A stretch of 64,000 bases of DNA from an uncultured Collinsella sp. (GCA_900542275.1 UQMW01000001.1:45001-109000), one strand, 5' to 3'. Shown: positions 26,381 through 33,978, counted from the stretch's first letter. Notes: generated from the letters alone by a model not told the origin. Numbers and translations are program-made.

Positions 26381-26455
26381 TTTCAGTATCACGAACATAC
26401 TTTCGGTATCATTTCATGTTATTATGATACCGAAAGTATGTTCGTGATACTGAAA
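26381..26455. promoter_or_regulatory. Perfect palindrome with 31-bp arms before the Fic gene
   Basis: The 31 bases at 26381-26411 (starting TTTCAGTATCACGAACATAC) are exactly complementary to 26425-26455, with a 13-base AT-rich spacer. The ribosome site AAAGGAG overlaps the right edge, 5 bases before the Fic ATG. Each arm contains two TTTCRGTATCA units 20 bases apart, so the block could be a set of four operator half-sites. In RNA it would place the ribosome site against a very stable hairpin. Confidence 0.75.
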
Positions 26456-26463
26456 GGAGCCAC

Positions 26464-27696
26464 ATGCGCCAGTTTGATTACGCCACAGTCCCAGCGGAAC
26501 TCGAAGCAACCCCAATCACCAATCTCCTTCTCTCGATACGCGAGCATAAAGGCCGACAACTTGTTCTGAGCCAAGTCAAACCCGAGCTTCTATCGTCCCT
26601 TATGGAGGAAGCTAAGATCCAAAGCACCCAATCCTCCAACGGACTTGAAGGAATTGTTACCACCCAAAAAAGGCTCAAAGCAATCATGGCGTATTCCACC
26701 AAGCCAAGCTCCCGTGCAGAAGAAGAAATCGCTGGGTACCGAGACGCGCTGTCGCTTATTCACGAGCAGCACGATTTCATTCCCGTAACACCATCGGTCA
26801 TTTTGCAGCTGCATCGTGACCTCATGGCACACACAGCAATCTCGTATGGGGGCCATTGGAAAGACAGCGATAACGAAATCGTCTCCATCGACGATCAAGG
26901 TAATCGACTTGTGCGCTTTAGACCTCCTTCGGCTCTAGCAACCCCGGGACTTATCGAAGAAGCCTGTCGGTCCCTCAACGATGCCCTATCTCGCCAAGCT
27001 TGCGATCCCCTCCTTATATCACTCCGCTTTATCTTCGATTTTGTCAGCATTCATCCCTTCAACGATGGCAATGGCAGGATGAGCCGACTCCTTACAACGC
27101 TACTGCTCGAAAAGACTGGATACGACGTTGCGCGCTACGTCAGCATCGAACGACTTATTGAAGACAACAAGGCGCTCTACTACAGTGCCCTCGCTGCAAG
27201 TTCCACTGGATGGAATGAAAACGAAAACAGCGAGGTTCCCTTTATCCGGTTCATGCTCGGAACCATACTGGCGGCTTACCGACAGCTCGAACAGCACACC
27301 CTGATTGAATTCAACACTCGCCCCATGTCGAAGCAAGCGCGCATAGCTGCTCTATTTCAGGAGAAACCCGGCGTCATTAAGAAATCCGACATCCAGTCCA
27401 ACTGCCCCGATATCAGCGAGGTAACCGTTAAACGAACCCTCAGCCAGCTTGTTAGTTGCAGTGCAATCGAAAAAACAGGAGCGGGTCGTTCGACGGGCTA
27501 CATACTTAAAGACGTCCATGCTCTGGAATTATTCTTGCAATCTGTAATACCCAATAGCGAGCCAGCAATAAAACAAGGGCCCCCAAAGGATAAACTCCTT
27601 GAACGCATGAACCGCGCCGAAGATGAAAGCAGAGACGGACTCTACGAAGACTACGATTCATTCTCAAGGGATATCAAAGCGAGATACGGAGTCTAG
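26464..27696 (+). CDS. Fic-domain protein with C-terminal winged-helix region
   Basis: Fic enzymes usually transfer AMP from ATP to a hydroxyl on a target protein. The 410-residue protein has the complete active motif HPFNDGNGRMSR with the catalytic histidine at residue 197. An N-terminal inhibitory motif, S58-x-x-x-E62-G63 in SSNGLEG, makes it an auto-inhibited class II Fic protein. The N-terminal 80 residues match the Fic_N helical domain, and residues about 290-350 (ARIAALFQEKPGVIKKSDIQ, SEVTVKRTLSQLVSCSAIEK) look like a winged helix. The gene has lower GC than its neighbours and stands alone behind a long palindrome, which suggests acquisition and self-regulation. Targets are unknown. Confidence 0.92.
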   Translation: MRQFDYATVPAELEATPITNLLLSIREHKGRQLVLSQVKPELLSSLMEEAKIQSTQSSNGLEGIVTTQKRLKAIMAYSTKPSSRAEEEIAGYRDALSLIHEQHDFIPVTPSVILQLHRDLMAHTAISYGGHWKDSDNEIVSIDDQGNRLVRFRPPSALATPGLIEEACRSLNDALSRQACDPLLISLRFIFDFVSIHPFNDGNGRMSRLLTTLLLEKTGYDVARYVSIERLIEDNKALYYSALAASSTGWNENENSEVPFIRFMLGTILAAYRQLEQHTLIEFNTRPMSKQARIAALFQEKPGVIKKSDIQSNCPDISEVTVKRTLSQLVSCSAIEKTGAGRSTGYILKDVHALELFLQSVIPNSEPAIKQGPPKDKLLERMNRAEDESRDGLYEDYDSFSRDIKARYGV

Positions 27697-27763
27697 CCAT
27701 ATCTCAGAATGGCCTCACCCTTGTTGCCTAAAACTATTTGCACGTCATTTCACGTCACTTTGA

Positions 27764-27793
27764 CGCGTAAAATAACGCGCAAATTTTTACGCG
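27764..27793. terminator. Imperfect hairpin between convergent fic and lacR-like genes
   Basis: CGCGTAAAA pairs with TTTTACGCG around a 12-base loop. It lies in an AT-rich tract with several ACGTCA or ACGCG words about every 10-15 bases (27741-27810). A bidirectional terminator is the simplest reading; the spaced words could also be protein sites. Confidence 0.45.
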
Positions 27794-27908
27794 CCATCAA
27801 ATTTGACGCACAAATGGTGTTTTTACTTATTACGTGTCATTCTGCACGTCATATTGAAGTGATAATCCCCGCGCCGGCAGAGGGCAGCAGTGTCTCCCGT
27901 AGCGCTAG

Positions 27909-28673
27909 TTAGCAAATGACCTGTGTATGTTCCTCGATGGCGGCACGATTCTCGGCGGTAATACCCGGCTCGCACACTACGGCGTCCAGGCTGTCCAGGC
28001 GGCAGAAGGTGTAGAAGTCGCGTTTGCCGATCTTGCTGGAGTCGGCGATCAGATAGCGCGAGTCTGCCTTGCTAAAGGCGAGCTGCTGGATACGGCCCTC
28101 ATCCATATTGGACGTAGATACGTCACCATCCAGAATACCGTTGGCACCGATAAACGCCGCATCGATGCCCAGCGCACGCAGGGTATCCTCGGCCGTTGGC
28201 CCCACAAAAGCGGCGGTGCGGCGACGGTACATACCGCCTACCAGGCACAGGTCGCAGTCTTCGCGCGCCTCGAGCAGGTTAAACACCGAAAGCGAATTGG
28301 TCACAATGCGCAGGCGGCACGCCGGTAGCATCGAGGCCATCTGCTCAACCGTAGTGCCCGTACCCAAAAAGATGGTCGAGCCCTCCTCGATAAGCTCCAC
28401 GGCGCGGCGCGCGATCTGCAGCTTTTCCTCGGCATGCTTAGTGCGCTTTTCGCTGTGCGAATACTCATGGCGCAACATAGCGTGCGGGCGACTCTGCGCA
28501 CTACGGGCGCCGCCGTGCACGCGCTCGATCTCGCCTAGGCTCGCAAGCTCCTCAAGATCGCGGCGGATCGTCATATCCGAGACACCCAATACATCAGAAA
28601 TCTCTTTAACCGAGACCGTGCCCTGCTCCTCGAGCAGCTGCCGAACCTTATCCTGACGCTCCGCCTTAATCAC
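27909..28673 (-). CDS. lacR: DeoR-family regulator, LacR-like
   Basis: The 254-residue protein has the DeoR winged helix at about residues 6-58 (VSVKEISDVLGVSDMTIRRD, IERVHGGAR) and a C-terminal sensor domain with FLGTGTTVEQMA and DSSKIGKRDF. DeoR proteins of this kind, such as LacR, respond to phosphorylated sugars including tagatose-6-phosphate. It is divergent from galM, and its promoter has an AAACA/GAACA repeat spaced 10 bases that recurs before lacA and lacF. From that shared site I infer that it is the repressor of lacABC and lacF. The name is a proposal, not proven by the sequence. Confidence 0.82.
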   Translation of the reverse strand: MIKAERQDKVRQLLEEQGTVSVKEISDVLGVSDMTIRRDLEELASLGEIERVHGGARSAQSRPHAMLRHEYSHSEKRTKHAEEKLQIARRAVELIEEGSTIFLGTGTTVEQMASMLPACRLRIVTNSLSVFNLLEAREDCDLCLVGGMYRRRTAAFVGPTAEDTLRALGIDAAFIGANGILDGDVSTSNMDEGRIQQLAFSKADSRYLIADSSKIGKRDFYTFCRLDSLDAVVCEPGITAENRAAIEEHTQVIC

Positions 28674-28704
28674 GATGAATCCTCGCCGTTCTCTGCGCGC
28701 ATAT

Positions 28705-28729
28705 CATTCAAACAATAACGAACAAATTG
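28705..28729. promoter_or_regulatory. Candidate LacR operator between lacR and galM
   Basis: AAACA at 28710 and GAACA at 28720 are a direct repeat with 10-base spacing inside CATTCAAACAATAACGAAC. The lacF promoter has nearly the same stretch (CATTCAAACAAAAAAGAACA at 11474). It lies about 32-50 bases before the regulator start, as expected for autoregulation. Confidence 0.65.
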
Positions 28730-28878
28730 TATCAGACTCGTACGTATCAAGAATGAATGCCAACACGGCTCCAATCATCACTTTTTTGAGAAAAATACCC
28801 CCAGCTTTAGTGGGGTGTAGTGATAATCTCGCCTGTTCGCGCTACAGTTTGTCGGAATACCTCGATGTTAGGAACCAA

Positions 28879-29931
28879 ATGATCACTTCCGAGCTTTTCG
28901 GCACCGCGCCGTGCGGTACCCCCGTTCATCGCTACACCCTCAACGGGCCCGAGATCTGCGTTCGCATTATGGACTATGGCGCCACCGTGCTGGGCATCGA
29001 TGTGCCCGACATTCCCGGCAACGTGCGAGATGTGGTGCTGGGCTTCGATAAGCTCGAGGATTACTTTGACAACCCCGCCTGCTTTGGCGCAACCATCGGC
29101 CCCGTGGCCAACCGCACTGCGGGTGCAACGATCACCATCGCCGGCACGGACTGGCATATGCCGGCCAACGAAGGTGCCAACAACCTGCACAGCGACCTTG
29201 AGCACGGCCTGCACAAGCGCGTGTGGGACGTTGAACTCGACGAGACTCGCAACGCCGTTCGCATGACCGCCTCGCTTGAGGATGGCGAGCTGGGCCTGCC
29301 CGGCAACCGCACCTTTACGGCCGTGTTTACCGTGACGCGCACCGGCGTCTTCCGCATCGAATATGGCTGCGAGAGCGACCGCGCCACGTACGTGTCCATG
29401 ACCAACCACACGTACTTTAACCTTGCCGGCCATAACGCCGGCATGGACTGTGAGCACTTCTTTGTTGCTAACGCCGCCCACTACCTGCCCATTAACGAGC
29501 AGAACATCCCCACCGGAGAAATTGCCCCGGTCGAAGGAACACCGTTTGACTTTCGCGAGCTGCGCCCCGTCGCTCCCGGCATGGAAGCCGACGACCCGCA
29601 GATTAAGCAGGCACGTGGCTACGATCACTGCCTGTGCATCGATGGCTATCAGTACGGCCGTAATCTGCGCCGTGCGATGCACGTCGAGGAGATGTGGACC
29701 GGCCGCGAGCTTGACTACTACACCACCGCCCCGGGTGTGCAGCTCTACACCGGCAACTGGCTGGGCGACGAGCACGCCAAGGACGATGCCAACTATGGCT
29801 GGGGCGCCGGCTTTGCCCTCGAGGCAGAGATGTACCCCGACACGCCGCACCAGCCGCTGTTCCCGCAGGGCATTGTGGGCCCGGGCCATCCCTACAGCAA
29901 TGTGATCGAATACCATTTTATGAGGCATTAA
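28879..29931 (+). CDS. galM: Aldose 1-epimerase (galactose mutarotase)
   Basis: GalM interconverts alpha and beta galactose and so feeds GalK, which uses the alpha form. The 350-residue protein has the family motifs NRTAGATITIAG, a histidine in NNLHSD, SMTNHTYFNLAGH (active-site histidine) and, near the C-terminus, QLYTGNWL and FALEAEMYPDTPHQ with the catalytic glutamate. The ATG at 28879 follows AGGAACCAA and gives the usual N-terminus; an in-frame upstream start at 28675 would overlap the divergent promoter. A single gene ending in a terminator. A second, LacX-type epimerase is at 33979. Confidence 0.93.
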   Translation: MITSELFGTAPCGTPVHRYTLNGPEICVRIMDYGATVLGIDVPDIPGNVRDVVLGFDKLEDYFDNPACFGATIGPVANRTAGATITIAGTDWHMPANEGANNLHSDLEHGLHKRVWDVELDETRNAVRMTASLEDGELGLPGNRTFTAVFTVTRTGVFRIEYGCESDRATYVSMTNHTYFNLAGHNAGMDCEHFFVANAAHYLPINEQNIPTGEIAPVEGTPFDFRELRPVAPGMEADDPQIKQARGYDHCLCIDGYQYGRNLRRAMHVEEMWTGRELDYYTTAPGVQLYTGNWLGDEHAKDDANYGWGAGFALEAEMYPDTPHQPLFPQGIVGPGHPYSNVIEYHFMRH

Positions 29932-29957
29932 GCCCATAACGCAATAAGTCGCACAGC

Positions 29958-29994
29958 AGCGCCCGCCGGCACCACCGCCAGCGGGCGCTTTTTC
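29958..29994 (+). terminator. Terminator of galM
   Basis: AGCGCCCGC pairs with GCGGGCGCT around a 14-base loop, followed by five T residues; 27 bases after the stop. Confidence 0.88.
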
Positions 29995-30037
29995 ATCTTT
30001 TAGGCTCGTTTTTTCTGTGACTGTATGAGTGACATAT

Positions 30038-30192
30038 CAAAACTATGCCCATTTACTACGTTTAGCCCGGGATGCTCGACCATGCACCGGTTTTTGTTAC
30101 ATTTGTGAGCAGTATACCTGCGGTTTTGTTTATCTCAAATTCGACATGCTCGACGATAGCCAATCAAACGTAGTAAATGGGCATAGTTTTTG
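30038..30192. repeat. Long-spacer inverted repeat between galM and orphan EIIB
   Basis: Arms of 25 bases, AAAACTATGCCCATTTACTA with CGTTT at 30039-30063 and the complement at 30166-30191, enclose a 102-base spacer that contains a smaller repeated word ATGCTCGAC (30072, 30147). No gene fits inside. A similarly built element with different arms is at 52161-52359. This looks like a small non-autonomous repeat. It occupies most of the gap 29932-30257. Confidence 0.65.
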
Positions 30193-30226
30193 ACAGGCGG
30201 CATCGCGCGCGTCCCTCGCAAGGGCA

Positions 30227-30262
30227 AAATGATCCGTTTTCCTCCGTCCCCAAGGGATCAGT
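30227..30262 (-). repeat. Dispersed 36-bp repeat at the end of the orphan EIIB gene
   Basis: This is the reverse-orientation partner of the repeat at 6828-6863. On the minus strand it reads TGATCCCTTGGGGACGGAGG and supplies the stop codon of the EIIB gene at 30258-30260, just as the other copy touches the galT stop. Confidence 0.6.
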
Positions 30263-30740
30263 TGAACAGATTGCCAATGGGATCGGGGGCGGAACTGGGG
30301 AGATAGCGGATTTCTAGCTCTATGCCGAGCTTTTGCAACTCTTTGAAGGCGGCGATGTCCGTATCGTCTACGGCAATGGTAGGCGTTGCAGAGCGCTTGC
30401 CCTCCCCTGCCTGCATATGGCCAATGCTGATCTTGGTTATTGGCACACCACCCTTAACCAGCGCGAGCGCATCGGCGGGTGAGGCCACTATGATCAAGAT
30501 CCATTGACGCGGCGTTGCGGTATGAATGATGTCGATAGTCCTTTGCACCGAGAAAAACCGCGTCCAAACGCCTTCTGGCACCGCCACCCTCATTGGTGCC
30601 CATTGGCGCGAATCCGCCGCGATCTCATCGTTGACGATTAGGACAAGGTTGGAACCCACGGCTTCGTTCCACAGCTCAACGTCTTGCCCGTAAATGAAAC
30701 GGTCATCGATACGCGTAAGAAGAATCTTGGGTTGAGCCAT
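30258..30740 (-). CDS. Orphan mannose-family PTS EIIB-like protein without the active-site histidine
   Basis: The 160-residue protein is a full-length relative of the EIIB at 41128-41610. Family members carry the phospho-histidine in R-[IL]-D-[DN]-R-L-[IV]-H-G-Q; here the text is RIDDRFIYGQD, so tyrosine 17 stands where the histidine should be. The rest of the fold is well kept (LVLIVNDEIAAD, GVPITKISIGHMQAGEGKR, FKELQKLGIELEIRYLP). It therefore cannot take phosphate in the usual way. It is a lone gene with no EIIA, C or D nearby. A regulatory or decoy role is possible but unproven; a decaying copy is the other reading. I chose the ATG at 30740; one nine codons upstream lacks a ribosome site. 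Confidence 0.85.
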   Translation of the reverse strand: MAQPKILLTRIDDRFIYGQDVELWNEAVGSNLVLIVNDEIAADSRQWAPMRVAVPEGVWTRFFSVQRTIDIIHTATPRQWILIIVASPADALALVKGGVPITKISIGHMQAGEGKRSATPTIAVDDTDIAAFKELQKLGIELEIRYLPSSAPDPIGNLFN

Positions 30741-30878
30741 GGCTGCCCCATTCTGTTTGAGACCCATACGAGCGGGACGTCGACCACCAACTCAACAGCA
30801 GGTCAAGTAACAAATGGGCACTGCAGACATCACGCCTCTAATATTAGTGCATTTAAAGTGAGAAAAGCCGTCAGAACA

Positions 30879-30908
30879 CTTGCGCGGATGTGCGATGTCC
30901 CGTATCAT
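30879..30908 (+). promoter_or_regulatory. Probable promoter of tRNA-Thr
   Basis: TTGCGC and TATCAT are separated by 17 bases, about 40 bases before the tRNA. The match to the -10 box is moderate. The rest of 30741-30947 shows nothing else. Confidence 0.4.
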
Positions 30909-30947
30909 AGACAGCCGTTGACGCCTCAGTTGCGTCATCATATGGCC

Positions 30948-31023
30948 GCCAGCGTAGCTCAGTTGGTAGAGCACCGCTCTCGTAAAGCGGGGGTCACCGG
31001 TTCGAGCCCGGTCGCTGGCTCCA
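30948..31023 (+). tRNA. tRNA-Thr (anticodon CGT)
   Basis: The 76-base gene includes an encoded CCA end. Acceptor arm GCCAGCG pairs with CGCTGGC, the D-arm is GCTCAGTTGGTAGAGC, the anticodon stem CCGCT/AGCGG holds the loop CTCGTAA with anticodon CGT, and the T-arm is CCGGTTCGAGCCCGG. CGT reads the threonine codon ACG. A terminator follows within 30 bases. Confidence 0.97.
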
Positions 31024-31034
31024 TTACACAAGAT

Positions 31035-31058
31035 AGCCGCCTTCTGGCGGCTTTTTTG
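31035..31058 (+). terminator. Terminator of tRNA-Thr
   Basis: GCCGCC, loop TTCT, GGCGGC, then six T residues. Confidence 0.88.
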
Positions 31059-31280
31059 TTGCCGATTTTGAGTGCGTGCGCGCCAATCCAAACATCGCCA
31101 CGTCAACGGCGGCCCACTCGGTGGACTTCGGGTTTAATGCTTAGGGGCGGGGATTTACCAAAGTGAAATCTTAATGAAAAGAAACCCAGCTGCAACAATT
31201 GCCATGGTGAGGGCTCAAATTGGCCATATAGATCTAAAATAGTCACAATATACAAATGTCGAGAGATATTGGCGATATAG

Positions 31281-31706
31281 ATGAAAAGAACTAAGGGTTT
31301 TCTTTTGCTGGTATTGATGCTGCTCGGACTGTCCTGCCTGAGTGGCCCTTCTTGGGCCAAGGCTGCCTGTCCTGAAGGTGAGCCTTAGCAGTCTTATACG
31401 GGCAGCCTGCTGATAACTGCTAAGGAGGGCGATGCCGACTCTCAGTCTGGGGTAAATCCCCTTGCCACTTTTGAGGGGGACGGCGGAACGGTCAAGCTTG
31501 ACCATATTGGTAGCGGGATTTTGAGGTGGCAAGTTCTTCCGGACAAAATTGCGAACGATCCCTTCTCTTTTGCTGGAACGATTTATCTATACAAGGTTGT
31601 GAGCGGAAAACAAAAATACGTCGATTGCTATCCGACAAACGGGTCTGGAATTGCATTCACCGGCATTTCGGGGCAGATTGATACACATGTACGAAAGGGA
31701 ACCTAA
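31281..31706 (+). pseudogene. Small secreted protein gene interrupted by an in-frame TAG
   Basis: From the ATG at 31281 the product begins MKRTKGFLLLVLMLLGLSCL and continues SGPSWAKA, a clear signal peptide with a likely cleavage site. Codon 36 (31386-31388) is TAG. The same frame then stays open for another 105 codons (QSYTGSLLITAKEGD ... ISGQIDTHVRKGT) to a TAA at 31704. Without the TAG it would be a 141-residue exported protein. I do not recognise the family. A CAG-to-TAG change would explain it; suppression is possible but there is no evidence for it. The region is AT-rich compared with neighbours and follows a tRNA gene. Confidence 0.65.
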
Positions 31707-31804
31707 GTGGTGCGTTGGGTTGGAGCTGCTGCAGGTCCGATATGGATTGCGGTCTTGCGCCCCGATGTCCAAATAGGTTTCTCTCTCTAGACGGGAAGTT
31801 GCTC

Positions 31805-32170
31805 ATGGACGCCATATATGACGGAGATGACTGGGTCGATCATTATACTTGGCGCCTGGTCGGCTCGAACGACAATGGGGATGTGGTGTTTGATGGACTA
31901 TGTCCAAAGCATCTCCATCCTTTTGTCTCGTCGTTAATTGAGAGTTCCGCTCGTGTTGCCCCCTACAGCTCGGCATCGCTTCATGATACGGACGTTTTGA
32001 AGACCATAAGGGAATCAATTGACGATGGCACGATGAGCGGCCCGCTGTTTTCTCGGCTTGTGGGGCTAGATGAGATTGGCTCGAAACGACTGCTTGCGGG
32101 CGAAAAAGTGGAACTCACTTATCGGTCGATGATTTCAATCCTGCGGCTAGCCGATGTTCTTCGCAAATAA
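31805..32170 (+). CDS. Hypothetical protein
   Basis: The 121-residue protein begins MDAIYDGDDWVDHYTWRLVG and is not recognised. The last third (SRLVGLDEIGSKRLLAGEKV, then TYRSMISILRLADVLRK) has the spacing of a short helix-turn-helix and resembles the small XRE-like C-termini that bind DNA, but this is only a visual impression. GGGAAG precedes the ATG at suitable distance; a TTG at 31715 would add 30 residues of doubtful coding quality. It may be part of the same low-GC insertion as the broken secreted gene before it. Function unknown. Confidence 0.5.
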   Translation: MDAIYDGDDWVDHYTWRLVGSNDNGDVVFDGLCPKHLHPFVSSLIESSARVAPYSSASLHDTDVLKTIRESIDDGTMSGPLFSRLVGLDEIGSKRLLAGEKVELTYRSMISILRLADVLRK

Positions 32171-32199
32171 ATGAGGCTTCCCTATTCAAAAACAGAAAA

Positions 32200-32272
32200 C
32201 CCCGCCAAACGTGATTTCCCTAGGGAAAACCCGTTTGGCGGGGTCCTAGCGTGATTTCCCTAGGGGAATCAC
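32200..32272 (-). terminator. Terminator of the yhcH operon with repeated TTTCCCTAGGG hairpins
   Basis: CCCCGCCAAACG (32200-32211) pairs with CGTTTGGCGGGG (32232-32243), and inside it TTTCCCTAGGGAAA is itself palindromic. On the minus strand it ends GGGGTTTTCTGTTTTT. A second hairpin, GTGATTTCCC with GGGGAATCAC, is at 32251-32272; CGTGATTTCCCTAGGG occurs in both. Confidence 0.78.
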
Positions 32273-32305
32273 GCCATCAGACGAACAGCTCAGCCGAGCA
32301 GCTCG

Positions 32306-32779
32306 CTACTCCTCCCAGTAGGCGTCGGCAAGCAACTTAAAGCAGATCTTCTTGACCGGCTGTGCGCCATCGCCCGGGAACTCGAGCGTGGGCATGTGAG
32401 GCTCGCCGGCAACGAACAACGCAAACTTGTCGTCGGCAAGATCGCCGGCGATCGAGGCGTCGGAATCGACCAAATCGTAGTCGTCCTTCTCGTCAAACTC
32501 CTGGACCAGCGTCAGGCTACCCGTAGCGACCTTAAAGGCCTCGCGACCCTCGACGTCAATCTGCAGGTCGTGATAGCGCTGATGCGTCTCATAGTGAGCC
32601 TTGTCCTCAGGACGCGTCGTGGGAGCCATGACGTTCGCAAAGACCTTGTCGCCCAGGATTGGATGGCTGCCGACCTCGAGCTGTGCCGGGTCGTTCTCCT
32701 CGAGCCAGTCAATCAGCACGTCGAGGCCCTTGAGCATTCCGCGGTATTCCTCGATATCGCCCAGTGCACCGTAAATCAT
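32306..32779 (-). CDS. YhcH/YjgK/YiaL family protein (DUF386)
   Basis: The 157-residue cupin-like protein belongs to the YhcH/EbgC/NanQ group, members of which act as sugar anomerases or lower-function partners of glycosidases. Typical stretches are MIYGALGDIEEYRG, the metal-site region ETHQRYHDLQIDVEG and FALFVAGEPHMPTLEF. It is the last gene of the minus-strand unit lacX-lacC2-yhcH, which suggests work on a galactose- or hexosamine-type sugar. The substrate cannot be read from sequence. A fragment of a nagA-like gene lies between it and lacC2. Confidence 0.88.
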   Translation of the reverse strand: MIYGALGDIEEYRGMLKGLDVLIDWLEENDPAQLEVGSHPILGDKVFANVMAPTTRPEDKAHYETHQRYHDLQIDVEGREAFKVATGSLTLVQEFDEKDDYDLVDSDASIAGDLADDKFALFVAGEPHMPTLEFPGDGAQPVKKICFKLLADAYWEE

Positions 32780-32811
32780 CTAAATCCCCTCTCGGATCGT
32801 TTCTTTGGCGG

Positions 32812-32934
32812 CTACTCGGCAAACGCGTTACCGACGCTGTTGCCACCCACATACGTCTCGACCAGGCTAAGGTCGGGATTGAACACGACGAAGTCGGCGT
32901 CGCGCCCCGGCATAATGCTACCGCACTTGTCATC
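32812..32934 (-). pseudogene. C-terminal remnant of a nagA-like gene
   Basis: Forty codons ending in TAG read DDKCGSIMPGRDADFVVF, then NPDLSLVETYVGGNSVG and NAFAE. This matches the last 39 residues of the intact NagA at 35678 at most positions, but is clearly diverged, so it is not a fresh copy. No start, no ribosome site and no upstream domain are present. It lies between lacC2 and yhcH and marks an old rearrangement or a lost second nagA. Confidence 0.8.
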
Positions 32935-32983
32935 GGCTCTAACCACAAGCAAGCAACCGATGCCGGGGCCGACGCCCAAGCTC

Positions 32984-33919
32984 TTACAGCTCGGTCACGA
33001 CAACGCCGTTGTAGACCTCGTCCCAACGGTCCATGACCAAGTGGCCAGTCATGGGATCCATGGCGTTGAGCTTGCCGCAGGTGTTGGCGGTACGCAGCAC
33101 CGTCTCATCATCCGCGCCGGCTGCGATGGCGTGCGCGAAGCCGGCAATGGTCGAATCGCCAGAGCCCGTAGCGTTAACGGCAGGGATATCGGGAGTCTTG
33201 GCGCGGAACGCACGGCCGTTATGGAAACCCACGGAACCGGCAGCGCCCATGGACACGACGACCCAGGGGATATCGGAGAAGCGGGCATCAGAGGCGAGCG
33301 CGGCGCGGAGCTCGTCCACATCGTCGGTGGTAAAGCTCGTGCCCAGAAGGCCGTTGATCTCGGTCAGGTTAGGCTTAACCAGTTCGGGCTTAACTTCGGA
33401 CTTAAGGGCGGCCTCAAGCGAAGCACCCGAGGTATCGAGCAGCACCTTGGCGCCGGCGTTCTCGGCAATGCCCGTGATCTTGGCGTAGTAGTCCGCCTCG
33501 ACGCCGCGGGGCAGCGAACCCGAGATGGTGACGACGTCGGCCTTGCCCGCAAGCTCGGTAAACTTGGCGGTAAAGGCATCGAGCTCCTCGGGGGCAATCG
33601 TCGGGCCGCTCTCGAGCAGCTCGGTCTGGTTACCGGCGTGAAGGATGTTGAGGCAAATACGAGTCTCGCCCTTGATGGGTACAAAATCATTCTTAATGCC
33701 GTTGGCATCCATGAGCTCGGCCATGTAGGCGCCCATGTGGCCGCCGAGCAGACCGGTTGCCACAACGTCGTCGCCCAGCTGATCCAGGACGCGGGCCACG
33801 TTAAGGCCCTTGCCGCCGGCGGTCTTTTCGGGCGTCACGCGGTTGACGTCGTCGATAATGAGCTCATCGAGCTGATAGCGCGTATCGACAGACGGGTTCA
33901 TCGTAACGGTGAGGATCAT
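32984..33919 (-). CDS. lacC: Tagatose-6-phosphate kinase / 1-phosphofructokinase family (LacC, copy 2)
   Basis: This 311-residue PfkB kinase is about 85% identical by eye to the one at 7160 and keeps both motifs, GGKGLNVARV and NATGSGDSTIAGF with the catalytic aspartate. Its neighbours are lacX and the nagA/agaS/PTS cluster rather than lacAB. I infer that it converts the tagatose-6-phosphate made by AgaS to tagatose-1,6-bisphosphate during GalNAc use. It lies 59 bases after lacX on the same strand with a GAGCT-type weak ribosome site before the ATG. Duplication of a whole kinase with two regulatory settings is the likely history. Confidence 0.87.
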   Translation of the reverse strand: MILTVTMNPSVDTRYQLDELIIDDVNRVTPEKTAGGKGLNVARVLDQLGDDVVATGLLGGHMGAYMAELMDANGIKNDFVPIKGETRICLNILHAGNQTELLESGPTIAPEELDAFTAKFTELAGKADVVTISGSLPRGVEADYYAKITGIAENAGAKVLLDTSGASLEAALKSEVKPELVKPNLTEINGLLGTSFTTDDVDELRAALASDARFSDIPWVVVSMGAAGSVGFHNGRAFRAKTPDIPAVNATGSGDSTIAGFAHAIAAGADDETVLRTANTCGKLNAMDPMTGHLVMDRWDEVYNGVVVTEL

Positions 33920-33978
33920 TTTTAGCTCCTTATCTCGCAGGCTCCTTGTGCCTCGCGATACGAGTCGACAAAACGGAA

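Noticed and set aside
31013..32300. Integrated element using tRNA-Thr as attachment site
   Set aside because: The AT-rich stretch after the tRNA is suggestive, but no integrase and no second copy of the tRNA 3' end were seen.
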